From contig CADAQM010000012.1 of NCBI GenBank assembly GCA_902790135.1, positions 23,746 to 87,745 on the forward strand: 64,000 nucleotides of DNA, written 5' to 3'. Below, piece after piece: positions 25,425-34,611 of this stretch. The first letter of the stretch is position 1. Each line of letters opens with the position of its first letter. The translations under genes were made by a program, and so were the position numbers. Source of the DNA: an uncultured Coriobacteriaceae bacterium (lineage in GTDB: Bacteria; Actinomycetota; Coriobacteriia; Coriobacteriales; Atopobiaceae). Below the pieces are notes generated by a model. That model made no database searches. It had not been told where the DNA came from and was given only the letters and a program-made list of their open reading frames with translations.

Positions 25425-25709
25425 ATGGCAACCTATGGAGACGAACAGTACCTGCGTGAGGCCGACGCCTGCTTGGCGGAGCGCACCCATCACTTCTGCA
25501 GCTGTAGGGACCTCGAGTGCCCGCTCAATCCCAACAACCCCCGCAACCTCGAGCGCGGCCGCGGCTGCGACGCCTGCATCCGAAAGTGCATTGCGCTCGG
25601 CGAGATCCCGTCCTGCTTCTTCAACGAGGTCGGCGCATGGCCCGATGACTGGGAGGACTTCACCTACGCGGGCTTTGTCCACCACTGCAACGTCCACGGA
25701 ATCGAGTAA
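25425..25709 (+). CDS. Small cysteine-rich protein, DUF6485-like
   Basis: A 94-residue protein with eight or more Cys in CSCRDLECPLNPNNPRN, GCDACIRKCIALGEIPSCFF and HHC. The C-x-C...C..C..C...(I/L)PxCFF order is like DUF6485-type putative zinc or metal-binding proteins. It starts 3 bp after nth and is surely in the same transcript, which may tie it to DNA repair or metal handling; that is inference. No membrane segment. Confidence 0.7.
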   Translation: MATYGDEQYLREADACLAERTHHFCSCRDLECPLNPNNPRNLERGRGCDACIRKCIALGEIPSCFFNEVGAWPDDWEDFTYAGFVHHCNVHGIE

Positions 25710-25884
25710 GCAAGCGCAAAGCAAGCCGCCTTCCCACCGAGCAGTAGGCCAAAAAAGGCCACTGACGCCCCACACACGCACGTATCGCCGATGCGAGCGT
25801 GTTCCCCTCCGTCTGTAAGCTGAGAATAAAAGGGCATATACCGCGCATGGCCATAGGAGTAAACGCCAAATGTTGGAGGGCATC

Positions 25885-28005
25885 ATGGGGTACAAGCGTG
25901 ACGTTGACTACATCCTTACCGACGAAGACGTCTTCATGATGGGCAAGGGCGTCTGGTACCGCAGCTACGAGAAGCTCGGCGCGCACCCTGCCATGTCTGG
26001 ACGCACGAAGGGCTATCACTTTGCCGTGTGGGCGCCCGACGTCAAGAGCGTGCACGTCATCGGCGACTTCAACGGCTGGGACACCTGGGCTAACCCCTTG
26101 GGCTTGCGCCCGACTGGCGGCGTCTGGGAGGGCTTCATCGAGGGCGTCGAGGAAGGCCAGCTCTACAAGTACGTTATCGAGACCAAGCAGGGCGATTTGC
26201 TCTACAAGGCCGATCCCTATGCCTTCATGGCAGAGCTGATTCCGGGGACCGCAAGCCGCACCACCGATATCGCTGGCTACCGCTGGGGTGACAAGCGCTG
26301 GCTCACCAAGCGCGCCGAGTCTCCGCACATGAAGAACCGCCTCAACATCTTCGAGGTGCATCTGGGCAGCTGGAAGCGCCACAATGACGGCCTGTCCGGA
26401 ACGGGCGAGCCGGAGACCGAGGACCACGGTGGCAGCTACCTCACCTACGAGGAGCTCTCCGAGGAGCTCGTCGCCTACGTCAAGGAGATGGGCTACAGCC
26501 ACATCGAGCTGCTCCCCGTCATGGAGCATCCCTTTGACGGCAGCTGGGGCTACCAGGTGACCAGCTACTATGCGCCTACCAGCCGCTTCGGCAACCCCAA
26601 GCAGTTCAAGCACTTCGTGGACATGTGCCACCGTGCCAACATCGGCGTCATCCTCGATTGGGTGCCCGGCGGCTTCTGCCAGGACGCCCACGGCCTTGCC
26701 AAGTTCAACGGCGACATGCTCTACGAGAACGCGATCCATCCCAACTGGGGCACCTGCAAGTTCGACCTGGGCCGCAAGGAGGTCCAGTCCTTCCTGATCT
26801 CCAACCTGCTCTACTGGATCGACGAGTACCACGCCGACGGCGTGCGCATGGACGGCGTCACCTCCATGCTGTACCTCAACTTTGGCATCGACGACCCGCG
26901 CCAGAAGAAGTTCAACGAGAAGGGCACCGAGGAGGACCTCGCCGCCATCTCCTTCATCCAGCAGCTCAACGACACCGTGGGCAAGTACTATCCCGACGTC
27001 ATGATGATCGCCGAGGAGTCCACCGCGTGGCCGCTGGTCACCTATCCGCCCAAGGACGGCGGCCTGGGCTTCAACTACAAGTGGGACATGGGCTGGATGA
27101 ACGACACCCTGCACTACTGCCAGACGGACTTCCCGTTCCGCCCGGGCAACCACAACCTGCTCACCTTCTCCACCATGTACCAGTTCAACGAGAACTTCAT
27201 CCTGCCGCTGTCCCACGACGAGGTCGTGCACGGCAAGTGCTCGCTGATCACCCGCATGCCGGGTGACCAGTGGCGTCAGTTCGCTGGCCTGCGCTCGCTG
27301 GCGCTCTATCAGCTCACGCACTCCGGCGGAGCCCTCAACTTCATGGGCAACGAGATCGGCCAGTACATCGAGTGGCGCTACTACGAGGGCATCGAGTACT
27401 TCCTCGCTGACCAGTACGAGAACCACGGAAAGCACCGCGAGTTTGTGAAGGCTCTCAACAAGTTCTACAATTCTCACCCCGCCCTCTGGCAGCGCGCCTA
27501 CACCTCCGACGGCTTCGATTGGATCGAGGCGGACGACGCCGAGCAGTGCCTGATCAGCTTCGCGCGCCACGGCGACAACCCCAAGGACGACCTCGTAATT
27601 CTGATAAACTTCGAGGTAAACCCCTATGAGGAGTTCCGTCTGGGCGTTCCCAAGCCGGGTGTGTGGGAGGAAGTCTTCAACTCCGACAGGGTCGAGTACG
27701 GCGGCTCCGGCGTGACCAACGACGGCGTCAAGTTCAAGAGCGAGGACAAGCCCTGGAACCACCAGGATCAATCAATCGTGCTGCGCGTTCCGCCACTTGG
27801 TGGTACGATTTTGAAGTATGTACGACCGCTTCCGGCCAAGCGCACCACCAAGAAGGTGGCAGCAAAGGCCGTCAAGGCTGGTACCGCCAAGGCTACGGCA
27901 GCAGCAAAGAAGACGGCTGCCAAGGCAAAGGCAAGCACCGACGCCAAGAAGGGGTCCGCATCGGGCAAGGGTGAAGCCAAGGCCTCCCGCGCCAAGAAAG
28001 CATAA
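25885..28005 (+). CDS. glgB: 1,4-alpha-glucan branching enzyme with histone H1-like tail
   Basis: A 706-residue GH13 enzyme that makes alpha-1,6 branches in glycogen. A CBM48 domain (VWAPDVKSVHVIGDFNGWD) precedes the catalytic barrel. The active site shows GVRMDGVTSMLY (nucleophile Asp), MIAEEST (acid Glu) and LSHDEVVHG (third Asp). The last 59 residues (648-706) are Ala/Lys-rich with AAKKTAAKAK-type repeats, like a histone H1 tail; I do not know this in GlgB. ATG 25885 follows GGAGGG; ATG 25870 is an alternative. It leads the glycogen cluster glgB-glgP-glgC-glgD-glgA. Confidence 0.92.
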   Translation: MGYKRDVDYILTDEDVFMMGKGVWYRSYEKLGAHPAMSGRTKGYHFAVWAPDVKSVHVIGDFNGWDTWANPLGLRPTGGVWEGFIEGVEEGQLYKYVIETKQGDLLYKADPYAFMAELIPGTASRTTDIAGYRWGDKRWLTKRAESPHMKNRLNIFEVHLGSWKRHNDGLSGTGEPETEDHGGSYLTYEELSEELVAYVKEMGYSHIELLPVMEHPFDGSWGYQVTSYYAPTSRFGNPKQFKHFVDMCHRANIGVILDWVPGGFCQDAHGLAKFNGDMLYENAIHPNWGTCKFDLGRKEVQSFLISNLLYWIDEYHADGVRMDGVTSMLYLNFGIDDPRQKKFNEKGTEEDLAAISFIQQLNDTVGKYYPDVMMIAEESTAWPLVTYPPKDGGLGFNYKWDMGWMNDTLHYCQTDFPFRPGNHNLLTFSTMYQFNENFILPLSHDEVVHGKCSLITRMPGDQWRQFAGLRSLALYQLTHSGGALNFMGNEIGQYIEWRYYEGIEYFLADQYENHGKHREFVKALNKFYNSHPALWQRAYTSDGFDWIEADDAEQCLISFARHGDNPKDDLVILINFEVNPYEEFRLGVPKPGVWEEVFNSDRVEYGGSGVTNDGVKFKSEDKPWNHQDQSIVLRVPPLGGTILKYVRPLPAKRTTKKVAAKAVKAGTAKATAAAKKTAAKAKASTDAKKGSASGKGEAKASRAKKA

Positions 28006-28062
28006 GCATTGCCGCTGGTCCGCACCGCGACTGGCGGTGCGGACCGCGAGCAAAGGATTGCA

Positions 28063-30489
28063 ATGCAGCAGAAGCTTTTTGAGGACAAGGCTGACTTTAT
28101 CAAGCAGTATCGTCGCGCCTGTCGCGCCAAGTACGGCAAGTCGTTCGACAACTGTCGAAACCGCGAGCGCTACTTCGTGCTCGCCGAGCTCATCGCCGAG
28201 AAGGCGAATGACATCAAGGCGGAGACCGACACCTCCAAGATGAAGAAGGTGTACTACTTCTCTCTCGAGTTCCTCATCGGACCGCTCCTGGACAACTACC
28301 TGCTCAACTTTGGCCTGCGCGACGAGGTCGCGGAGGCTGTTGAGGACATGGGCGCCGACCTCGACGAGATCCTGCGCCACGAGGGCGACCCCGGCCTCGG
28401 CAACGGTGGCCTCGGCCGTCTCGCCGCGTGCTTCCTCGATTCCATGGCTCACAACGGCATCGCCGGCTACGGCAACGGCATGCGCTATCGCTACGGCCTC
28501 TTCCGTCAGGAGATCGAGGGTGGCCGCCAGGTCGAGAAGACCGACAACTGGCTCTCCCACGGCTATCCCTGGGAGACCAGGCGCTCCGATAGCGCCGTCG
28601 TGGTCGAGTTCGGTGGCCGCGTCGAGCGTCACGAGAGCAACGGCCGCTTCTGGTTCACCCAGGAGGGCAGCGAGAAGGTCCTGGCCGTCCCGTATGACGT
28701 GCCCGTCGTCGGTTACGGCGGAAAGACCATCAACCATCTGCGCCTGTGGTCGGCCGAGCCCTACCGCGAGGACTTCGACCTCGAGGCCTTCAACCGTGGC
28801 GACTACGCCGGCGCCATCAAGTTCCGCGCCGACGTCGAGGCCATCTCCACCATTCTGTATCCCGCCGATGCCGGCGAGCACGGCAAGCTGCTGCGTCTCA
28901 AGCAGGAGTACCTCTTCGTCTCCGCTGGCCTGCAGACGATCCTGCGCACCTACGAGCGCGATCACGGCAAGGACAACTGGGAGAACCTGGGCAAGCACGT
29001 CTGCATCCACACCAACGACACCCATCCCGCGCTCTGCGGCCCCGAGCTGATGCGCCTGCTGGTCGACGAGAAGGGCGTGGACTTCGACCTCGCCTTCAAG
29101 ATCGCCTGCGAGACCATCTCCTACACCAACCACACGGTCATGCCCGAGGCTCTTGAGAAGTGGCCCATCCACACGCTGCGCACCCTGCTGCCGCGTACCT
29201 ACATGTTCATCGAAGAGATCGACCGCCGCTATCGCGAGAGCTTCCCCCACGACAAGGAGAACTGGGCCGAGATCCTCTCCCAGAACGCGATCCTGTGGGA
29301 CGGCGTGGCCCGCATGGCCAACCTGTCGGTCATCTTCGCCCATGCCGTCAACGGCGTGTCCGAGCTGCACACCGGCATCATCAAGGAGACCGTCCTCAAG
29401 GGCTTCTACGAAATCACGCCGGAGAAGTTCAACAACAAGACCAACGGCGTCTCGCACCGCCGCTTCTTGGGCAACTCCAACCCGCCCTACGCGAGCCTGA
29501 TCACCGAGGCCATCGGCGACGAGTGGCTTGATGACGCCACCGAGCTCGAGCGCCTCGTCAAGTACGAGAACGACCCGAGCTTCCTGGACGCCTTCGAGGA
29601 GGCCAAGAAGTGGGACAAGGAGCGTCTGGCCAAGTTCATCGCCGAGAAGAGCGGCGTGGTGCTCGACACCAACATGGTCTTTGACGTGCAGGTCAAGCGC
29701 TTCCACGCCTACAAGCGCCAGCTGCTCAACGTCTTCAAGATCCTGGACATCTACAACAAGATCATCTCCGACTCCAGCTACAACCCCACGCCGACGGCCT
29801 TCATCATCTCCGGCAAGGCAGCCCAGAGCTACACCTTCGCCAAGGAGGTCATCCGCCTGGTCAACTCCGTCGCCGACGTCATCAACAACGACGCCCGCGC
29901 CAACGACAAGATCAAGGTGGCCTTCGTGCCCAACTTCGCCGTCTCCAACGCCGAGCTCATCTACCCGGCCGCCGAGATCTCCGAGCAGATCAGCTGGGCC
30001 GGCTCCGAGGCCTCCGGCACCTCCAACATGAAGCTCATGATGAACGGCGCCATCACGCTGGGCACCTACGACGGCGCTAACGTGGAGATCAGCGAGCTGG
30101 TCGGCGACGAGCACATCAAGATCTTCGGCCTGCGCACCGAGGAGGTTGAGGCCCTGCGTGCGAGCGGCGCCTACTATGCGTGGGATGTCTACAACGCCGA
30201 CCGCAGCCGCATCGGCCGCATCATCGACGAGCTGACCGACGGCACGCTCGCCCGTCTCTCCGGAAACTTCGACTACGTGCGTGACGAGCTCATGACCAAC
30301 AACGACCACGATCTCGTTCTGAAGGACTTCTACTCCTACGTCGACGCGTGGTCCGAGCTCACCAACAGCTACCCGGATCGCCGTTCGTGGAACCGTTCGG
30401 CGGTTCACAATACTGCTCGGTCGGGTTATTTCTCCAGTGACCGAACCATCAGTGAATATGCCGACGACGTTTGGCATATTGGAAGGTAG
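28063..30489 (+). CDS. glgP: Glycogen phosphorylase
   Basis: An 808-residue PLP enzyme that releases glucose-1-phosphate from glycogen. It shows YYFSLEFLIG, GNGGLGRLAACFLDSMA, HTNDTHPAL, NGVSHRRFL, DVQVKRFHAYKRQ and the PLP-Lys segment ASGTSNMKLMMNGA. Full length for the family. ATG 28063 follows AAAGGA; the in-frame extension from 28009 is not needed. It lies 57 bp after glgB and before glgC, so synthesis and breakdown are in one cluster. Confidence 0.95.
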   Translation: MQQKLFEDKADFIKQYRRACRAKYGKSFDNCRNRERYFVLAELIAEKANDIKAETDTSKMKKVYYFSLEFLIGPLLDNYLLNFGLRDEVAEAVEDMGADLDEILRHEGDPGLGNGGLGRLAACFLDSMAHNGIAGYGNGMRYRYGLFRQEIEGGRQVEKTDNWLSHGYPWETRRSDSAVVVEFGGRVERHESNGRFWFTQEGSEKVLAVPYDVPVVGYGGKTINHLRLWSAEPYREDFDLEAFNRGDYAGAIKFRADVEAISTILYPADAGEHGKLLRLKQEYLFVSAGLQTILRTYERDHGKDNWENLGKHVCIHTNDTHPALCGPELMRLLVDEKGVDFDLAFKIACETISYTNHTVMPEALEKWPIHTLRTLLPRTYMFIEEIDRRYRESFPHDKENWAEILSQNAILWDGVARMANLSVIFAHAVNGVSELHTGIIKETVLKGFYEITPEKFNNKTNGVSHRRFLGNSNPPYASLITEAIGDEWLDDATELERLVKYENDPSFLDAFEEAKKWDKERLAKFIAEKSGVVLDTNMVFDVQVKRFHAYKRQLLNVFKILDIYNKIISDSSYNPTPTAFIISGKAAQSYTFAKEVIRLVNSVADVINNDARANDKIKVAFVPNFAVSNAELIYPAAEISEQISWAGSEASGTSNMKLMMNGAITLGTYDGANVEISELVGDEHIKIFGLRTEEVEALRASGAYYAWDVYNADRSRIGRIIDELTDGTLARLSGNFDYVRDELMTNNDHDLVLKDFYSYVDAWSELTNSYPDRRSWNRSAVHNTARSGYFSSDRTISEYADDVWHIGR

Positions 30490-30526
30490 TCTGTGGGCTA
30501 GTTAGTTGGAACGAAAGGGGAGTTCT

Positions 30527-31663
30527 ATGAGCAAGAAGGAATGCCTAGCAATGCTTCTTGCCGGCGGGCAGGGTAGCCGACTCTACGACCTGACCAAGGA
30601 CGTAGCTAAGCCGGCCGTGTCGTTTGGTGCAAAGTATCGCATCATCGACTTCCCCCTGTCTAACTGCGCCAACTCGGGCATCAACAGTGTTGGTGTTCTG
30701 ACGCAGTACCGGCCGTATCTGCTTCACTCGTACCTGGGGACAGGCACTGCCTGGAACCTGGAGGATGGCATCGCCATCCTGCCGCCCTACGCTACCCAGA
30801 CCGGTGGGTCTTGGTACGCGGGTACGGCAGACGCAGTCGCTCAGAACCTCGAGTACATCGAGCTGAACGACCCTGAGTACGTCATCATCCTCTCTGGTGA
30901 CGCACTGTGCCGCATGGATTACCATGACATGCTGGAGACGCACAAGAAGAACAACGCCGACCTGACCATCGCCGTCATGCCGGTGCCCTGGGAGGATGCT
31001 TCCCGCTTCGGTCTGCTCGTTGCAGACGAGACCGGTCGTATCACCGAGTTCCAGGAGAAGCCGCCTGAGCCCAAGAGCAACCTTGCCTCCATGGGCATCT
31101 ACATCTTCAACACCAAGCTGCTGTGCGACGAGCTGCGCCTTGACGCTGCCGACCCCGAGTCCGAGCACGACTTCGGCGGCAACATCATCCCGAAGCTCCT
31201 CAACGACGGCCGTCGCCTCTACACCTACAAGTTCGAGGGCTTCTGGCGTGACGTGGGTACCATCGCCTCCTACCATGAGACCTCCATGGAGCTGCTGGGC
31301 GAGAATCCCTCGTTCGACCTGTTCCAGAAGGACTTCCCGATCATGTCCAACACCCACTCGTTCCCGCCGGCGTACTTCGGCCCGGACGCGACCGTGGACG
31401 ACTGCATCGTGGGCAATGGCTCCAAGATCTACGGCGACGCCGTTCACTCGATCGTCTCGATCGACTCCGTCATCGGCAAGGGTGCCGTCGTCAAGGACTC
31501 CGTCCTGCTGCCCGGCGCTATCGTCAAGGACGGCGCTAAGGTCATCAACGCCATCGTCGGCGAGAACTCCGTCATCGAGGAGGGCGTCGTCTTCGGTAGC
31601 GAAGATGCTGGCAAGGATTACACCTTCTGCGGCAACAATGTCGTTATCGGAAAGGAGGAGTAG
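30527..31663 (+). CDS. glgC: Glucose-1-phosphate adenylyltransferase
   Basis: A 378-residue enzyme making ADP-glucose, the committed step of glycogen synthesis. It has [40 protein letters not shown], and [12 protein letters not shown], followed by a C-terminal left-handed beta-helix (hexapeptide repeats). ATG 30527 follows AAAGGGGAG. It is paired with glgD 2 bp downstream, the typical Firmicutes/Coriobacteria GlgC-GlgD arrangement, which forms a mixed enzyme. Confidence 0.95.
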   Translation: MSKKECLAMLLAGGQGSRLYDLTKDVAKPAVSFGAKYRIIDFPLSNCANSGINSVGVLTQYRPYLLHSYLGTGTAWNLEDGIAILPPYATQTGGSWYAGTADAVAQNLEYIELNDPEYVIILSGDALCRMDYHDMLETHKKNNADLTIAVMPVPWEDASRFGLLVADETGRITEFQEKPPEPKSNLASMGIYIFNTKLLCDELRLDAADPESEHDFGGNIIPKLLNDGRRLYTYKFEGFWRDVGTIASYHETSMELLGENPSFDLFQKDFPIMSNTHSFPPAYFGPDATVDDCIVGNGSKIYGDAVHSIVSIDSVIGKGAVVKDSVLLPGAIVKDGAKVINAIVGENSVIEEGVVFGSEDAGKDYTFCGNNVVIGKEE

Positions 31664-31665
31664 AG

Positions 31666-32757
31666 ATGCCCAAGGCAATTGGTCTCATTACCGCTAACTA
31701 CTCCACCAAGTTCCCGAGCCCTCTCACCGATAGCCGCCCGGCCGCCTCGCTGCCGTTCCTCGGCCGCTACCGCCTCGTCGACTTCGCGCTCTCGAACATG
31801 GTGAACTGCGGAATCCGCACCGTCGGCATGGTTATGCCGTACAACTACCGCTCGCTGATCGACCACGTCGGTTCTGGTCGCGAGTGGGAGCTCACCCGCA
31901 AGACGGGCGGCCTGTTCATCCTGCCGGGCTCTGCCTTTGGCACCTCCCGCACCGGCTCCCGCTTCCTGCTGCGTGACCTCATCCACAACAAGGTCTTCCT
32001 TGAGCGCGATAGCGCCGACCTGGTCGTGCTGTCCACCGCCAACTGGGTCTACAGCATGGACTACAACAAGCTGTTCGAGGCTCACCTGGCTTCCGGCGCC
32101 GACATCACGGTGCTGACCCAGGCCGCCAAGGACAAGGACGTCGACGTCGCCGGCTTCGAGGTCGTCGACGGCCGCGTCAAGGGCATCAAGCACGGCGTCG
32201 TCTTCGGCGACACCGCCTTCCTGGACTGCTTCGTCATGGGTCGCGAGAAGCTCCTCGAGATCCTCGACTGGTTCGCCGCCACCGACTATCTGGACCTCTT
32301 CGAGGCCCTGGCCGGCGAGTACGAGCGCGTCAACGTCCAGACCTTCGACTATGAGGGCTATGCCGCCCCGGTGTTCAACAAGGACACCTACTTCAAGGCC
32401 AACATGGACATGCTCGACACCAAGATCACCCACGAGCTGTTCTCCGAGCGTCCGGTTCGCACCAAGAATCACGACAACCAGCCTGGCAAGTATCAGCCCG
32501 GCTGCAAGGTCGCCAACTCCCGCGTGTCGGGCAGCAGCGTGATCTACGGTACCGTGACCAACTCCGTGCTCGGCCGTGGCGTCACCGTCGAGAAGGGCGC
32601 TGTCGTCAACAACGCCATCATCATGCAGGGCTGCACCATCAAGAGCGGCGCTGTCATCGAGAACGCCATCATCGACCGCAACAACCTCGTGCCCGAGGGC
32701 ACCGAGCTGCGCGGCGCGCCCAACGCCATTCTCGTGAAGGAGAAGGGCCAGGCGTAA
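31666..32757 (+). CDS. glgD: GlgD, regulatory partner of ADP-glucose pyrophosphorylase
   Basis: A 363-residue GlgC homologue. The usual LAGGxGxRLxxLT nucleotide loop is replaced by GLITANYSTKFPSPLT, so it is not expected to be fully catalytic. It keeps LPFLGRYRLVDFALSNMVN and the C-terminal hexapeptide helix. In Bacillota GlgD forms a hetero-oligomer with GlgC and raises its activity. Start 2 bp after glgC with GGAGGAG overlapping its stop, consistent with translational coupling. A terminator follows. Confidence 0.93.
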   Translation: MPKAIGLITANYSTKFPSPLTDSRPAASLPFLGRYRLVDFALSNMVNCGIRTVGMVMPYNYRSLIDHVGSGREWELTRKTGGLFILPGSAFGTSRTGSRFLLRDLIHNKVFLERDSADLVVLSTANWVYSMDYNKLFEAHLASGADITVLTQAAKDKDVDVAGFEVVDGRVKGIKHGVVFGDTAFLDCFVMGREKLLEILDWFAATDYLDLFEALAGEYERVNVQTFDYEGYAAPVFNKDTYFKANMDMLDTKITHELFSERPVRTKNHDNQPGKYQPGCKVANSRVSGSSVIYGTVTNSVLGRGVTVEKGAVVNNAIIMQGCTIKSGAVIENAIIDRNNLVPEGTELRGAPNAILVKEKGQA

Positions 32758-32764
32758 GCTTGTC

Positions 32765-32811
32765 AGGAGCGCCGACGTGGGCACATGCCGCGTCGGCGCT
32801 CTTCTTTTTCA
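32765..32811 (+). terminator. Terminator after glgD
   Basis: GAGCGCCGACG (32767-32777) pairs with CGTCGGCGCTC (32791-32801), followed by TTCTTTTT. Confidence 0.8.
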
Positions 32812-32893
32812 TGTGGGCCATACGCGGGCGCAAGCGCACGGGGCCCCGGGTACGTCCCATATGTACGCTCTTTTACTACCAAGGAGTGAGACC

Positions 32894-34393
32894 ATGGCCG
32901 AACTTACCAAGACCAGAAGAAAGATCAAGATCCTCTTTGCCGCCTCTGAGGCCGTGCCCTTTGTCAAGACTGGCGGTCTTGCCGACGTTGCCGGCTCCCT
33001 GCCCAAGGCCCTCAAGGCCGCAGGCGCCAAGGTGGCCGTTATTCTTCCCAAGTACGGCACCATCTCCGAGGAGTTCACCTCCAAGATGCAGCACATCGCT
33101 GAGTTCTACGTGCCCCTGGCATGGCGCAGCGTGTATTGCGGCATCGACAAGCTCACCTACGACGGCGTGGACTTCTACTTCGTCGACAACGAGGCTTACT
33201 TCAAGCGCGACAGCCTCTATGGCTACTTCGACGACGGCGAGCGCTATGCGTTCTTCTCCAAGGCCATCTGCGAGGCCATCCAGTGGCTGCCCGAGCTGCA
33301 GTGCGACATCCTCCACTGCAACGACTGGCAGACCGCCATGGCCACCGTGTTCCTGCGCGAGTTCTACCAGGAGATCGAGGCCTGCCGCAACGTGAAGACG
33401 GTCTTCACGGTCCACAACGTCAAGTTCCAGGGTCAGTACTCCGACAAGGTCCTCGAGGACATCCTCGGCCTCGCCGACAACCCCACCGCCGCTGGCCAGC
33501 TGTACTGCGACCGCGACTCCATCAACTACATGAAGGGCGCGCTCTGCTACAGCGACATCATCACCACGGTCAGCCCCAGCTATGCCAACGAGCTGCAGAT
33601 GCCGTTCTACGGCGAGGGCATGGACGACATCTTCCGTCGTCGCTCCAACGTGCTGCGCGGCATCCTCAACGGCATCGACATGGACGCCTGGAACCCCGCC
33701 ACCGATCCGATGGTGGGCATCAACTACGACATCAACAGCCTCGACAAGAAGGCTGAGAACAAGCGCGCCCTCCAGGAGGAGCTCGGCCTGGCTCAGGACC
33801 CGACTCGTCCGCTGGTCGTCATGATCGGCCGCCTCACCAACCAGAAGGGCCTTGGCCTGGTGCGGTACGCCATGAACCAGCTCATGGAGCGCGGCGTGCA
33901 GATTGCCATCCTGGGCACCGGCGACCGCGACCAGGAAGAGGCGTTCCAGTACTTCGACTACACCTACGGTGACCAGATGCGCGCCATCATTGCGTTTGAC
34001 AACGCGCTGAGCCATCGCATGTATGGTGGCGGTGACCTGCTGCTCATGCCGTCCGAGTTCGAGCCGTGCGGCCTGTCCCAGATGATCGCCATGCGCTACG
34101 GCACGCTGCCCGTGGTGCGCGAGACCGGCGGCCTGCAGGACTCCGTCCAGCCGTACAACAAGTACACCGGCGAGGGCACGGGCTTCAGCTTTGCCAACAT
34201 GAACGCCGACGAGATGGCAGCCACGCTGCTCGACGCGTGCGAGATCTTCTGGACCGACCCCGACGCCTGGAGGCAGCTGCAGAAGCAGGCCATGGAGGCC
34301 GACTTCGGCTGGGACGTCCGCGCCGAGGAGTACATGGACATCTATCACGACCTGCATCCCGAGATTGTCCGCTGGCAGAAGAAGAAGGCGTAA
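32894..34393 (+). CDS. glgA: Glycogen synthase (GT5, ADP-glucose)
   Basis: A 499-residue enzyme that elongates alpha-1,4-glucan from ADP-glucose. The N-terminal KTGGLADVAGSLPKAL motif binds ADP-glucose; HCNDWQTAM, FTVHNVKFQG and the C-terminal SEFEPCGLSQMIAMRYG segment with the conserved Glu are present. ATG 32894 follows AAGGAG. It sits after a terminator, so it may have its own promoter in 32812-32880, but belongs functionally with glgBPCD. Confidence 0.95.
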   Translation: MAELTKTRRKIKILFAASEAVPFVKTGGLADVAGSLPKALKAAGAKVAVILPKYGTISEEFTSKMQHIAEFYVPLAWRSVYCGIDKLTYDGVDFYFVDNEAYFKRDSLYGYFDDGERYAFFSKAICEAIQWLPELQCDILHCNDWQTAMATVFLREFYQEIEACRNVKTVFTVHNVKFQGQYSDKVLEDILGLADNPTAAGQLYCDRDSINYMKGALCYSDIITTVSPSYANELQMPFYGEGMDDIFRRRSNVLRGILNGIDMDAWNPATDPMVGINYDINSLDKKAENKRALQEELGLAQDPTRPLVVMIGRLTNQKGLGLVRYAMNQLMERGVQIAILGTGDRDQEEAFQYFDYTYGDQMRAIIAFDNALSHRMYGGGDLLLMPSEFEPCGLSQMIAMRYGTLPVVRETGGLQDSVQPYNKYTGEGTGFSFANMNADEMAATLLDACEIFWTDPDAWRQLQKQAMEADFGWDVRAEEYMDIYHDLHPEIVRWQKKKA

Positions 34394-34425
34394 CGGCCCG
34401 TCTGCACGGAAGATACGAGTTGCCT

Positions 34426-34458
34426 GCGAGGCCCCGCTTAGGCGGGGCCTCGTTTTTG
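34426..34458 (+). terminator. Terminator after glgA
   Basis: GAGGCCCCGC (34428-34437) pairs with GCGGGGCCTC (34442-34451), then GTTTTT. Confidence 0.88.
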
Positions 34459-34611
34459 CGCAGGGGAGCGCCAGAAAACACAGAGCGGGTGACGCAAACC
34501 GGCGATGAGGCCGGACCCTTACGCGCCGATTGGCCTTAAGGCGTGCCGTACGGCGGCATCTGGGCTATCATGAGAAGACTTTGCGTCGCATTTGGGGGAA
34601 AGGCTGCAGCA

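Noticed and set aside
27772..30477. 901-codon open frame antisense to glgP
   Set aside because: Shadow of glgP with low-complexity Val/Leu/Gly translation and no plausible ribosome site.
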